A DNA stretch of 64,000 nucleotides from Desulfobacca acetoxidans (GCA_022736495.1 DZCR01000001.1:1-64000); one strand, 5' to 3'. Positions 26,941 through 36,073 are shown, counted from the first letter of the stretch. The notes: generated by a model from the sequence alone, not told the origin. Made by a program: numbers and translations.

Positions 26941-27597
26941 TTATCCTGAAAACCAATTTCCAATTTTATACCCTTTACCAAGATAAAATTCTAATTCCAA
27001 TTTCATTAAACGAAAGGCTTCTTCATTAGTGATTTTCGCAAGAGGAAGATACATTGTTTCCGCTTCCATTAACCATCTGGGGATTTTCAGAATTTCTGGT
27101 TTATTTTTTGTAATAAATTTCCAACTTATCATATTATCTAAATAATCGAACGTTTTGATTGCACGAATTTCTTGAGATTCCTCCATAATGAGGTGCCACT
27201 TTTTGATCTTGCTCAACATCTTCATCATTGGCGTCTCGTCAGCAGGACGATACATAGTGAGAGCTTTTAAATAAGTAGTTACCGGTTCCCCGAAAACATC
27301 ACATACCTCTTTCTCAGATAATTTTGTATCTTCTAAAGTATCATGCAAGAGAGCAGCCGCAACCATGTCAGCAGTAGTATTATGCTCATATTTTTCTAAT
27401 AAGAGAGATACTCTCAGAGGATGAACTATATAAGGACTACTATCTGCACGGGTCTGTCCATAATGCGCATTGACCGCAAGGGCAAGAGCTTTCTCGATCC
27501 TAGCAATTTCTTCGTTTCTGTATTTATTCTGTATTATTTCTAAAAATATTTTTTTTGTGATAGTTTCATTATAATTTATTTGAAAATTATATTCCAC
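26941..27597 (-). CDS. Stand-alone SpoT-like HD-domain protein (small alarmone hydrolase-like)
   Basis: A 218-aa metal-dependent HD phosphohydrolase. The motif set of RelA/SpoT hydrolase domains is complete: AHYGQTR with Arg50, His59 in YIVHP, HD at 85-86, ED at 89-90, then Asp151 and Asn155 in FDYLDNM. There is no synthetase, TGS or ACT domain, so a MESH1-like hydrolase of (p)ppGpp or a related nucleotide is likely; NADPH or another substrate is possible. The gene is strikingly AT-rich compared with trpC and trpF on either side, and AT-rich spacers flank it, suggesting acquisition by transfer into the trp operon. Family is confident; substrate is inferred. Confidence 0.78.
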   Translation of the reverse strand: MEYNFQINYNETITKKIFLEIIQNKYRNEEIARIEKALALAVNAHYGQTRADSSPYIVHPLRVSLLLEKYEHNTTADMVAAALLHDTLEDTKLSEKEVCDVFGEPVTTYLKALTMYRPADETPMMKMLSKIKKWHLIMEESQEIRAIKTFDYLDNMISWKFITKNKPEILKIPRWLMEAETMYLPLAKITNEEAFRLMKLELEFYLGKGYKIGNWFSG

Positions 27598-27654
27598 GAC
27601 ATTACCTGTTATTGCTATAATTATAACTAATAAGTGACCTCTTCCCGCCTTCTT

Positions 27655-28443
27655 TTATCCACCACGCCTCCCCAAAAATTCCTGCAACGCCGCGCCCGGG
27701 TCCGCCTGGGTCACCAGCATCTCCCCGATGAGAAAGGCGCGGATGCCCGCAGCCATATAGCGTTCCAGGTCGGACCGGGACTTTATGCCCGACGCGGCCA
27801 CCAGGGTGACCTCTTGCGGCGCCAGGGGAGCCAGTTCCAGAGCCCGCTCCGGAAACATCTCGAAAGTATGCAGATTCCGGGAGTTGATGCCGATCAAGTT
27901 GGCCCCAACCTTGAGCGCGGTCTCCATTTCCGCCGCGGTGTGCACTTCCACCAGCGCCTCCAGCCCCAGAGATCGGGCCAGGAGCAGCAGGGCCCTAAGT
28001 TTCCCCAGATCCAGCAGGCTGACGATGAGCAGCAGGGCGTCAGCCCCCAACGCCGCAGTCTCGTAAACCTGAATAGGCTCCAGGATGAAATCCTTGCGCA
28101 GGATGGGGAGCTGGATCAGCGGACGCATCTGCCGGATAAATTCCGGGTCGCCCTTGAAATAGTGGACCTCCGTCAAGACGGAAAGCGCAACGGCGCCGTG
28201 GTCCTGATAAATTTGGGCCAACTCCACCGGGTCCCAGCCCATGCCCAACTCCCCCTTGCTGGGAGAGGCCCGCTTGATCTCCGCAATGATGGCCGGGCCC
28301 GCGCTGGCGTCCAGGGCGGCCTTGAGGCTCTTGGGCGCCGGCCGCCGGGCGATGTCGGTTTTGAATTTGTCCGCCACCGCGGATTCAAAGAGCTTGCGGG
28401 AATCCTCCAGCTTCCGGGCCACGATTTCTGCTAAGAAGTTCAT
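27655..28443 (-). CDS. trpC: Indole-3-glycerol phosphate synthase
   Basis: Ring-closure step of tryptophan synthesis, 262 aa TIM barrel. Conserved IIAEIKRASPSKGEL, LRKDFI, GINSRNLHTFE and the C-terminal ASGIKSRSDL / FLIGEML are all present. It lies 47 bases after trpD. Confidence 0.96.
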   Translation of the reverse strand: MNFLAEIVARKLEDSRKLFESAVADKFKTDIARRPAPKSLKAALDASAGPAIIAEIKRASPSKGELGMGWDPVELAQIYQDHGAVALSVLTEVHYFKGDPEFIRQMRPLIQLPILRKDFILEPIQVYETAALGADALLLIVSLLDLGKLRALLLLARSLGLEALVEVHTAAEMETALKVGANLIGINSRNLHTFEMFPERALELAPLAPQEVTLVAASGIKSRSDLERYMAAGIRAFLIGEMLVTQADPGAALQEFLGRRGG

Positions 28444-28467
28444 AGAATTGTTTCTTTCTTCTCATGC

Positions 28468-28497
28468 CGATTCGGCGGGCAATGCCCCCCCTACACC
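28468..28497. repeat. Degenerate GC palindrome
   Basis: GGCGGGC-AAT-GCCCCCC followed by CTACA, a decayed copy (reverse orientation) of the TGTAGGGCGGGC palindrome family, at the trpD/trpC junction. Confidence 0.4.
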
Positions 28498-29561
28498 TCA
28501 TTGCTAAACGACTTGCTCTTGGCGATCAGGGCTTCCAGTTTGGCCATGGCCTTGCCGGTGTGAATAACTTCCCGGGCCAGGTCAATGCCCCGGAAAAAGT
28601 CCGGCACCAGCCCTGCAGCGATGAAAGCCGCGGCGGCGTTCAGCGCCACCATATCTTCCCGGGGTCCCCCCTCCCCTGCCAGGACTTTGCGGACAATGCG
28701 GGCGTTGTCAAAGACGTCGCCGCCCTTTATATCTGCCAGCGTGGCGCGTTTTAGTCCAAAGTCCTCGGGAGCAATGTCGTAGGTCCGCACCACCCCGTCT
28801 TTGAGCTGGCTCACCTGGGTAGGCCCCACGATGCTGATCTCGTCGAAGGAGCCCTCGCCGTACACCACAAACGCGCTCTTGCCCCCCAGGTTGCCCAACA
28901 CCTGGGCCAGGGATTCGGTGAGCCGGGCGTCGTAGACCCCCAGCACCTGAACGTTGGCGTTGGCCGGGTTGGTGAGCGGCCCCAGAATGTTGAAGATGGT
29001 GCGGATGCCGATCTCCCGCCGGGGTCCGATGGCGTAGCGCATGGCCCCATGCAGTTGGGGAGCGAACAGAAACCCGATGCCCACCTCCAGGATGCACCAG
29101 ACTACCTGGTCCGGTGTCAGCGCCAGGTTGATCCCCAGGGCCTCGATGACATCCGCGGAGCCGCAGCGGCTTGAGACCGCCCGGTTGCCATGTTTGGCGA
29201 CCTTCAGCCCCGCACCGGCCACCACAAAAGCGGTGGTGGTGGAGACGTTGAAGGTGGAGGTGGCGTCGCCGCCAGTGCCGCAGGTGTCCACCACCGTCTC
29301 CCAATCCACGTTGATCTCATCCCGGTCCAGGTCGATGAGGCCGTCCGAAATAGGGATACGGGTGGCCTTGGCCCGCATGACTTTCGCCGCGGCGGTAATC
29401 TCGGCCACGGTTTCGCCCTTCATCCGCAAACCCGTAATAAAGGCTCCGATCTGCGCCTCGGTGGCCTCGCCCCCCATGATGATCTCCATGGCCTGGACCA
29501 TCTCGGCTTCGGTCAAATCCTGGCGGGAGACAACTTTCAGTATGGCTTCCTTTAACATCAT
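28491..29561 (-). CDS. trpD: Anthranilate phosphoribosyltransferase
   Basis: Transfers phosphoribose from PRPP to anthranilate, 356 aa. The PRPP-binding glycine loop is [17 protein letters not shown], with [22 protein letters not shown] text (here SADVIEALG) following. It is not fused to trpG; trpG lies about 4 kb upstream on the same strand with the kor genes between. Confidence 0.96.
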   Translation of the reverse strand: MMLKEAILKVVSRQDLTEAEMVQAMEIIMGGEATEAQIGAFITGLRMKGETVAEITAAAKVMRAKATRIPISDGLIDLDRDEINVDWETVVDTCGTGGDATSTFNVSTTTAFVVAGAGLKVAKHGNRAVSSRCGSADVIEALGINLALTPDQVVWCILEVGIGFLFAPQLHGAMRYAIGPRREIGIRTIFNILGPLTNPANANVQVLGVYDARLTESLAQVLGNLGGKSAFVVYGEGSFDEISIVGPTQVSQLKDGVVRTYDIAPEDFGLKRATLADIKGGDVFDNARIVRKVLAGEGGPREDMVALNAAAAFIAAGLVPDFFRGIDLAREVIHTGKAMAKLEALIAKSKSFSNEV

Positions 29562-29714
29562 TCAACCCCATGGCACTCTTTTTTATTATGTCCCAGATTT
29601 TCAATTGAATGTCCATCTTACCGTTAAGTAGCACTTTGGTTGTGCCCCAAACAAATTTCCGGTAAATTTGACCCCGAAAAAAGTCCCTCCCTATTGACTA
29701 TTTCCTGAGGTTTC

Positions 29715-30281
29715 CTAACTTTCCCCGTATTCCTTCCGGCCCGTAACCCCGCCTCCCGCCTGAACTGCGGCAATCCCGGCGGCCAGGGCGCGGCGGTTCA
29801 AATCTTCCGTGCCTTTGGGCACCCGGGCCAGTACCGCCGCTTCCAGGCTTGCAAGGGACACCGCGCCGGTGAGCTGGACCAGGGCTCCCAGGGCGACGAT
29901 ATTGGCCACCAGGGTTTTCCCCAAGTCCTCCCGGGCGATCCGGGTGAATGGCACGGCCAGGGACTGGCTTAAGGGCACCTCCGTGACCAGGTCCGCATCT
30001 ACCAGGAGCAGGCCCCCTGACTTCAGGTCAAAGACATAGGCATCCAGGGATTTCTGATTCATGGCCAACAGCACGTCGGGCTGGATAGCCTTGGGATAAT
30101 CGATCTCTGTGTCGCTGATGACTACCTCAGCCTTGGACGCCCCAGCCCGGGCCTCGGGGCCGTAGCTCTGGGTCTGGCAGACAAACTTGCCATCATAGAC
30201 CCCGGCGGCCTCAGCCAAAATAATCCCTGCCAGGATCAACCCCTGCCCCCCGGACCCGGCCAAGCGAATTTCGTAGCGCAT
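29715..30281 (-). CDS. korC: 2-oxoacid:acceptor oxidoreductase gamma subunit
   Basis: Gamma subunit of a four-subunit 2-oxoacid:ferredoxin oxidoreductase, 188 aa. It opens with the family signature IRLAGSGGQGLILAGIILAEAA, then QTQSYGPEARAGASKAEVVIS. It forms part of the complex with KorD, A and B encoded directly upstream. Of the two likely substrates, 2-oxoglutarate fits the subunit sizes best; other branched 2-oxoacids cannot be excluded. Confidence 0.88.
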   Translation of the reverse strand: MRYEIRLAGSGGQGLILAGIILAEAAGVYDGKFVCQTQSYGPEARAGASKAEVVISDTEIDYPKAIQPDVLLAMNQKSLDAYVFDLKSGGLLLVDADLVTEVPLSQSLAVPFTRIAREDLGKTLVANIVALGALVQLTGAVSLASLEAAVLARVPKGTEDLNRRALAAGIAAVQAGGGVTGRKEYGES

Positions 30282-30299
30282 AATTGTCCTTGGATTCTT

Positions 30300-30412
30300 G
30301 GGGGAGAGGGCTAAGGGCGAAAGCCCTTACCCCCTCCCCCAATCCCTTACAGGGGGTTGGATGGGGGATTGGGGGAAGGCGGGGGAATTTGTCTTCTCCC
30401 GGCCTTCCCCCA
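30300..30412. repeat. Intergenic repeat with internal palindrome
   Basis: The 134-base gap between korC and korB holds GGGCTAAGGGCGAAAGCCCTTA-like hairpin DNA and TCCCTTACAGGGGGTTGGAT plus a purine-rich tail, matching (inverted) the repeat between trpB and trpF. No gene. Confidence 0.45.
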
Positions 30413-30415
30413 AAA

Positions 30416-31261
30416 TTATCGTCGCTCTCCCTCCATCGTCCCTCGGGCCGCGTCCCGAATTTTTTGGTACTCTTCGGTATAGATGGGCAAGTCCCGGTCC
30501 ACCAGGGTCCCGATGGTGATCTTGCCTTCCAGTTCTTCCGGGCTCATGGTCTGCGCCTTCTCCACGCGCACCGCCAGTTCTTTCTGGCGGCGCATCATTT
30601 CCACCGGCCCCCCCAGTTGATTCTTCAGGCCGAACTGGGTGTGGCAGTGGCTGATGACTTCCACCACCGCAAAGCCCCGTTTCAAAATGGCCTGTTCCAT
30701 AAGCTGGTCTAACAGGGTGGCATGATACACCGTGCCCCGCCCCACCAGCGCAGCGCCCGCGGTCACGGCCATCTCGGCGATGTTAAAAGCGTGCTCGATG
30801 TGGCCGTACGGTGAAGTGGTAGCCTGGGCCCCGTAAGGCGTGGTGGGCGAATACTGGCCGCCGGTCATGCCGTAGATATTGTTGTTGATGATAATGGCCG
30901 TGAGATTCAGGTTGCGCCGGGCCGCATGGATAAAATGATTGCCGCCGATGGCGGTGGCATCGCCGTCGCCCATGACCACGATCACCTGGAGCTTTGGATT
31001 GGCCAGCTTCACCCCCGTGGCAAAGGTCAGCGCCCGGCCGTGGGTGGTGTGCAGGGTGTTAAAATCCACGTACACGCTCATGCGGCCCGAGCAGCCGATG
31101 CCGGAGACCAGGACGATATCGTCCTTTGCCAACCCCGTGCGGTCGATGGCCCGGATCAGCGCCCCCAGCACGATGCCGTTGCCGCACCCCGGGCACCAGA
31201 CATGGGGGAACTTCTTCTCGTGCCGCAGGTACTTGTGAACGAGTTTGGTGACTTCGGGCAT
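30416..31261 (-). CDS. korB: 2-oxoacid:ferredoxin oxidoreductase beta subunit
   Basis: Thiamine-diphosphate-binding subunit, 281 aa. The ThDP/Mg site is MGDGDATAIGGNHFIHAARR followed by NNNIYGMTGGQYSPTT. The N-terminal FPHVWCPGCGNGIVLGAL is typical of KorB/PorB. It decarboxylates the 2-oxoacid and passes electrons to ferredoxin. It starts 72 bases after korA; a GC palindrome sits in that gap. Confidence 0.93.
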   Translation of the reverse strand: MPEVTKLVHKYLRHEKKFPHVWCPGCGNGIVLGALIRAIDRTGLAKDDIVLVSGIGCSGRMSVYVDFNTLHTTHGRALTFATGVKLANPKLQVIVVMGDGDATAIGGNHFIHAARRNLNLTAIIINNNIYGMTGGQYSPTTPYGAQATTSPYGHIEHAFNIAEMAVTAGAALVGRGTVYHATLLDQLMEQAILKRGFAVVEVISHCHTQFGLKNQLGGPVEMMRRQKELAVRVEKAQTMSPEELEGKITIGTLVDRDLPIYTEEYQKIRDAARGTMEGERR

Positions 31262-31267
31262 GGCGTT

Positions 31268-31330
31268 CCTTTAAGCGCAGGGTGCGTCCTACGCACCAAT
31301 AGTTATTATGGGGCGCAGGGCACACCCTAC
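31268..31330. repeat. GC palindrome pair
   Basis: GGTGCGT-CCT-ACGCACC (31281-31297) and a second GGCGCAGGGCACACCCTAC unit between korA and korB; members of the dispersed hairpin families of this genome. Confidence 0.45.
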
Positions 31331-31333
31331 ATA

Positions 31334-32473
31334 TCACAGCTTCAGCAGCCGTTCTAAAATCTCCCCCGGTGTAATCAAATCCCCATCAATCCGGTTCAGG
31401 GTCTCAATCCGGGTCATGCCCTGGTTGACCCTTTTGACCTCCCGGGACATCTGGCCCATATTGAGTTCCGGCACCAGCACCGCCCGGACTTTGTGCAAGA
31501 GCGGTTCCAGAAGACGCCGGGGAAAGGGCCACAGGGTGACCAACTGAAACAGCCCGGCTTTTATGCCTCGCTGTCGCGCCTCCCGGACGGCCCGGCGGGC
31601 GGAACGGGCCACCGAACCATAGGCCACCACCAGGATTTCGGCGTCCACACTCTGCTCTTCCGCCACCATCAGGATATCGCTAAAATGTTGGGTGATCTTG
31701 CGGAAAAGGCGGTTTAAGAACGGCACGATCTCGTCCTGGCGCTCGGTGGGAAAGCCGTGCACGTCATGGATGAGGCCGGTAACGTGATAGCGGTAGCCGT
31801 CCCCGAAGATGCCCATGGGCGGCACCCCCCGGGTGTTGTCCGCGTAAGGGACGTACCATTCCGGCGGCACGGTGGGGCGCAGGCGATTCACCATTTCCAC
31901 CGCCGCATCCGCCGGCAGCACCACCTTTTCCCGGGTGTGGGCCACCACTTCGTCGGTGAGTAAAATCACCGGCGTACGGTATTTCTCCGAGAGGTTGAAG
32001 GCCCGAACCGTTAGTTCGAAGCAGTCCAGCGTCGTGGCCGCGGCCAAAACGATGATGGGATGATCGCCGTGGGTGCCCCACCGCGCCTGCATAACGTCGC
32101 CCTGGCTGACGTGGGTGGGCAGACCCGTGCTGGGGCCGCCCCGCATGACATTGACGATGACGCAGGGGACTTCCGCCACGCAGGCGAACCCCAGGTTTTC
32201 CTGCATCAGGGAAAACCCCGGACCGCTGGTGGCGGTCATGGCCTTGACGCCGGCCAGAGACGCCCCGATCACCGCGCCCAGGGAGGCGATCTCATCCTCC
32301 ATCTGGATAAAGGTGCCGCCTACCCCAGGCAGCCGCTGCGCCATGACTTCGCTGATCTCCGTGGCCGGGGTGATGGGATACCCGGCAAAGAACCGGCAGC
32401 CTGCGGCCAAGGCGCCTTCCACCACGGCTTCGTTGCCTTGCAGCAGTCGGGGTTGTCCAGGAGATGTGTTCAT
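31334..32473 (-). CDS. korA: 2-oxoacid:ferredoxin oxidoreductase alpha subunit
   Basis: Pyrimidine-binding and substrate-recognition subunit, 379 aa. Conserved FFAGYPITPATEISE, MEDEIASLGAVIGASLAG, TSGPGFSLMQENLG and GGPSTGLPTHVSQGD assign it to the 2-oxoglutarate type (KorA). Its ATG overlaps the end of korD by four bases. Confidence 0.93.
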   Translation of the reverse strand: MNTSPGQPRLLQGNEAVVEGALAAGCRFFAGYPITPATEISEVMAQRLPGVGGTFIQMEDEIASLGAVIGASLAGVKAMTATSGPGFSLMQENLGFACVAEVPCVIVNVMRGGPSTGLPTHVSQGDVMQARWGTHGDHPIIVLAAATTLDCFELTVRAFNLSEKYRTPVILLTDEVVAHTREKVVLPADAAVEMVNRLRPTVPPEWYVPYADNTRGVPPMGIFGDGYRYHVTGLIHDVHGFPTERQDEIVPFLNRLFRKITQHFSDILMVAEEQSVDAEILVVAYGSVARSARRAVREARQRGIKAGLFQLVTLWPFPRRLLEPLLHKVRAVLVPELNMGQMSREVKRVNQGMTRIETLNRIDGDLITPGEILERLLKL

Positions 32474-32787
32474 TGAGCACTCTCAGAACTTTCCTCTTTA
32501 GGTACCACTTCCCTGACACAAATGGCAAAGTCCGGGCAGTGCAACTCGCACCAGCGGCAGCCCGTGCAGCGCTCGGCGTGGTCCACCACCGGATTGCCAT
32601 CGGCGTCCAGGCTCAGGCACTGCCGGGGGCAAAAGGCTACACAGATGCTGCACGATTTGCACCAGTCCCGATAGATGTTGATCCGGTATTCCGGGTGGGA
32701 CTTCTCCTCCGGATGATCCGGCGGAGGCGGAGCACCAGATTTCCGTGCCTGGCCGGCATTTTTACCGGAATCACCTCTATGCTTCAT
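32470..32787 (-). CDS. korD: Ferredoxin-like delta subunit of 2-oxoacid oxidoreductase
   Basis: A 105-aa electron-transfer subunit with two [4Fe-4S] motifs, CKSCSICVAFCP and CTGCRWCELHCP, preceded by a polar N-terminal stretch. It should accept electrons from KorB and pass them to free ferredoxin. First gene of korDABC; it follows the cation antiporter by 22 bases. Confidence 0.9.
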   Translation of the reverse strand: MKHRGDSGKNAGQARKSGAPPPPDHPEEKSHPEYRINIYRDWCKSCSICVAFCPRQCLSLDADGNPVVDHAERCTGCRWCELHCPDFAICVREVVPKEESSESAQ

Positions 32788-32809
32788 GGATAGCTCACCG
32801 CCGTTACTC

Positions 32810-33826
32810 TCACACCGCCAGCATTTGCACGAAAATGTAGGCAGCGTACAAAAATACCAGTATGAAAGTCCCGGAACTCATCCAGCGCAAGGTTTTTTTC
32901 TGGGGCCGGTACATCATTTCCGTGGCGGCAATGCCCGTCATAATGATCGCCATTATCCCAGTGCCCATGTGTTTAACAGACACTGCCTGCAATAAGGGGG
33001 CTTTCACATAGAGGAAACCCATGAGCCCCAGGATGCCCAGGTTGATCAGGTTGCTGCCAAAGAGATTGCCCACCGCCAGGTCCACCGCACCCAACCGCAG
33101 CGCGCTCAGCGTCACCACCATTTCGGGCAGGGAAGTAGCCGCAGCCACAAAGACGGTGCCCACTACCGATTGCTGCCAGCCCATGAGTGCGGCGATCTGA
33201 TCTGCCACCCGAGGCAGAAAAACGCCGGCTGTTACTACTGCCAAGGCACTGGCGGCGAATTTAGTTGCAGCAGACCCCGTCCCGATACTTTCATACATCA
33301 GGATTTCTTCATGCTCCTCCCGGTAAACCGTCCGCTCCCGCCGCTGATAGCGGAACAGGGACCGCATGGCCACCAGGTAGCAGAGGAGCAAAGCTGGGCT
33401 GCTCAGACCCAGGTGTCCTATAGTAACGTCTGCCAGAGATGGCGGCTTCACCAAACCCATAAGCGCCACCCCCAGCATCACCACGCCGAAACAGGCGGCC
33501 AGCAAATGGCCGCGAGCGGCGGCCGTAAGCACGGGCCCGGACGGGTAGAACAGGTCCACCACCGCGAGGATTAACAGGTTGAACATGCAGCTTCCCAAAA
33601 GGTCGCCCACGGTGATGTCCGGTACGTGCACCCACAGAATGGCACTGGCCCCGGTGGCCAGTTCCGGCAGGGAGGTCACCGCAGCCAGCACCACCAGCCC
33701 CAGCCAGGTGCGGCCCATGCCGGTCTTTTCCGCCAGTATGTCCCCGTAGCGCGACAACCGGGACCCCGCCACGGTGATGACCCCGGCAATGAGCAAAAAC
33801 TGCAGCCACGCGCTCCAACCGGTCAA
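32810..33826 (-). CDS. Calcium/sodium antiporter (CaCA family, YrbG-like)
   Basis: Polytopic exchanger of 338 aa with the internal duplication of the CaCA family. The alpha repeats are GLVVLAAVTSLPELATGASA and GTVFVAAATSLPEMVVTLSA, both carrying the TSLPE motif that binds cations. The two five-helix halves are separated by a polar loop near the middle. It starts with TTG, four bases after the trpG stop. An ion exchanger between trpG and kor is unusual, and its connection to either pathway is not evident. Confidence 0.88.
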   Translation of the reverse strand: MTGWSAWLQFLLIAGVITVAGSRLSRYGDILAEKTGMGRTWLGLVVLAAVTSLPELATGASAILWVHVPDITVGDLLGSCMFNLLILAVVDLFYPSGPVLTAAARGHLLAACFGVVMLGVALMGLVKPPSLADVTIGHLGLSSPALLLCYLVAMRSLFRYQRRERTVYREEHEEILMYESIGTGSAATKFAASALAVVTAGVFLPRVADQIAALMGWQQSVVGTVFVAAATSLPEMVVTLSALRLGAVDLAVGNLFGSNLINLGILGLMGFLYVKAPLLQAVSVKHMGTGIMAIIMTGIAATEMMYRPQKKTLRWMSSGTFILVFLYAAYIFVQMLAV

Positions 33827-33830
33827 CCAA

Positions 33831-34403
33831 TCACCCCCTCTGGCGCTTCAGGAAATTACGCAACAGATTGATGCCCTCGGCGGTGAGGATTGATTCAGGA
33901 TGGAACTGGACCCCGAACACCGCCAGGGTCTTATGGCGCAACCCCATAATCTCTCCCACTGAAGTTTGAGCCGATACCGCCAGGCAATCCGGCAGGCTCT
34001 CCCGCTCCACGATAAGCGAGTGATAACGCGTGGCCTCGAAGGGTGAGGGAATCCCCTGGAAAAGGTCTTTCCCGTCATGATAGATGAGGGAGGCCTTGCC
34101 GTGCATCAGGCGCGGGGCCCGGATCACCTTGCCGCCGAAGGCCGCGCCGATGGCCTGATGGCCCAGACAGACCCCCAGGATGGGCAGACGCCCGGCAAAG
34201 TGCTGGATAACCGTGAGAGAAATACCCGCCTCGTTGGGGGAGCAAGGGCCGGGGGAGATCACCAGGCGGCTGGGTTGGACCTGCTCCAGGCCTTCCAGAT
34301 CGATCTGGTCGTTGCGAAAGACCCTGACGTCCTCTCCCAACTGGCCGAAGTATTGGACCAGGTTGTAGGTGAAGGAATCGTAATTGTCTATCATTACTAA
34401 CAT
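33831..34403 (-). CDS. trpG: Anthranilate synthase glutamine amidotransferase subunit
   Basis: Supplies ammonia from glutamine to TrpE, 190 aa, class I amidotransferase. Catalytic Cys79 is in [10 protein letters not shown], and the His/Glu pair is in VQFHPESI. The ATG at 34403 with TGAGG 5 bases upstream is chosen; an open extension of 46 codons covers heptad-repeat DNA. It could also serve para-aminobenzoate synthesis, as TrpG does in some bacteria. Confidence 0.95.
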   Translation of the reverse strand: MLVMIDNYDSFTYNLVQYFGQLGEDVRVFRNDQIDLEGLEQVQPSRLVISPGPCSPNEAGISLTVIQHFAGRLPILGVCLGHQAIGAAFGGKVIRAPRLMHGKASLIYHDGKDLFQGIPSPFEATRYHSLIVERESLPDCLAVSAQTSVGEIMGLRHKTLAVFGVQFHPESILTAEGINLLRNFLKRQRG

Positions 34404-34414
34404 ATTTACCTCAG

Positions 34415-34442
34415 TGAGCAGTAAGCGGTGAGCAGTAAGCAG
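34415..34442. repeat. Heptad array upstream of trpG
   Basis: TGAGCAG, TAAGCGG, TGAGCAG, TAAGCAG: four tandem 7-base units just before the trpG ribosome-binding site. Confidence 0.6.
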
Positions 34443-34558
34443 AAGAACTTTCCCGCTGTCTGATAACCACTCACTGATCTTAGGTGAGGATGTCGAATTA
34501 TCTTCATTTTTAACATAGTTGCCTCCGCAAACGGTGGACAATGATCAGAAAGAACCCC

Positions 34559-34593
34559 AACTGCCAACTGCTAACTGCTAACTGCCAACTGCT
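34559..34593. repeat. Heptad array downstream of trpE
   Basis: Five tandem copies of AACTGCY (AACTGCC, AACTGCT, AACTGCT, AACTGCC, AACTGCT) ending five bases before the trpE stop codon region. Confidence 0.65.
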
Positions 34594-34597
34594 CCCT

Positions 34598-36073
34598 TCA
34601 CATCAACCCCTCATCCGCCCGGTCCAGGGCCCGCATCAGGGCCATCCCCTTGTTCACGGTTTCCTGGAATTCCGTGGCCGGGTCCGAATCCGCCACAATG
34701 CCGGCCCCCACCTGGAGATAGACCTTGTCCTGGTAGATGGTAAAGCTGCGGATGGTGATGCAAAAGTCCAGGTTGCCGCCGAAACTGAGGTATCCCACTG
34801 CGCCGGCGTAGGGGCCCCGCCGGGTGGGCTCCAGTTCCTCGATGATCTCCATGGCCCGCACCTTGGGGGCTCCGGCCACGGTGCCGGCGGGAAAGGTGGA
34901 CTTGAGCAGGTCCAGGCCGTCGTGTTCCGGGGCCAGTTCCCCCTCCACCTGGGAAACGATGTGCATGACATGGGAATAGCGTTCGATGCTGAACAACTCC
35001 GGCACTCTAACGCTGCCGATCTTGGCCACCCGGCCCACGTCATTGCGGCCTAAATCTACCAGCATCAGATGTTCGGCCCGTTCCTTGGGATCAGCCAGCA
35101 GCTCGGCTTCCAGGGCCTGGTCTTCTGCGGTAGTCGCACCTCGGGGGCGGGTGCCCGCAATGGGCCGGTAGCTGACCTGACCGTCCTCCAGGCGCACCAG
35201 GATCTCAGGCGAAGCCCCCACCACTTTGATATCCCCCTGGTCCAGGTAGAACATGTAGGGCGACGGATTGATGGAGCGCAAGGCCCGGTACAGGTCAAAG
35301 GGGTCGTGGCGCAGCGGCGTGGAAAAACACTGGGACAGCACCACCTGGATGACATCCCCCGCGGCGATGTATTCTTTGGCGGTGCGCACCATGTCTTCAA
35401 ACCGCTCCCGGGACAGGTTGGAAGCCAGGGGCGGCGGCAGCGCCGGCAACTGTAATGCGCCCAGGGGCACCGGCTGGTGCAAACGTTTGATGAGCACCTC
35501 GATGGCCGCCAATGCCCGGTCATATTGGTCCCTTAAAGGCGCCTCCGGGTCCAGGTGGACTATCGCCAGGATCTTGATGGTCTGGCGCAGGTTGTCGAAA
35601 ATCAGCAGGTTATCCGCCAGCATCAGCCGGGCCTCGGGCATGTCGGTGGCCGGCGTCAGATTCGGCAGCCGCTCGATGTAGCGCACCATGTCATACCCCA
35701 GATAGCCCACCAGGCCCCCCCAAAACCGGGGCAATCCCTCCATGGCTACCGGATGAAACCCGGCCAAAAGCTGTCGCAGGTGCTCGAAGGGGTCGGCTGT
35801 AGTGTCCAACACTTCGTTACGCCCCTGGCGCTGGATGGTGGTTTGCCCTCCCTTAACCTGAAACATCAAGGACGGATTGAGACCCAGAAAGCTGAAGCGG
35901 CCCCACTTCTCACCGCCCTCAACACTCTCCAGGAGGAAGGAGCAGCCCTCGCCGCGCAACTTCTTATAGGCCGACACCGGGGTCTCCAAATCCCCCAGAA
36001 TTTCGCGATAGACCGGAATCAGGTTACCCTGCCGGGCCAGATCGGTGAACATCTCAAAATCGGGATAAACCAT
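34598..36073 (-). CDS. trpE: Anthranilate synthase component I
   Basis: Converts chorismate to anthranilate with TrpG, 491 aa. The tryptophan feedback site LLES lies at 47-50. The chorismate-binding C-terminal half has SPEILVRLEDGQVSYRPIAG, MLVDLGRNDVGRVA and FPAGTVAGAPK. It is the first structural gene behind the trp leader, about 230 bases downstream of the leader peptide stop. Confidence 0.96.
   Translation of the reverse strand: MVYPDFEMFTDLARQGNLIPVYREILGDLETPVSAYKKLRGEGCSFLLESVEGGEKWGRFSFLGLNPSLMFQVKGGQTTIQRQGRNEVLDTTADPFEHLRQLLAGFHPVAMEGLPRFWGGLVGYLGYDMVRYIERLPNLTPATDMPEARLMLADNLLIFDNLRQTIKILAIVHLDPEAPLRDQYDRALAAIEVLIKRLHQPVPLGALQLPALPPPLASNLSRERFEDMVRTAKEYIAAGDVIQVVLSQCFSTPLRHDPFDLYRALRSINPSPYMFYLDQGDIKVVGASPEILVRLEDGQVSYRPIAGTRPRGATTAEDQALEAELLADPKERAEHLMLVDLGRNDVGRVAKIGSVRVPELFSIERYSHVMHIVSQVEGELAPEHDGLDLLKSTFPAGTVAGAPKVRAMEIIEELEPTRRGPYAGAVGYLSFGGNLDFCITIRSFTIYQDKVYLQVGAGIVADSDPATEFQETVNKGMALMRALDRADEGLM

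Noticed and set aside
34559..34593. CRISPR or microsatellite phase-variation tract controlling trpE
   Set aside because: The five heptads lie outside the trpE reading frame, just beyond its stop, so slippage would not switch the protein.
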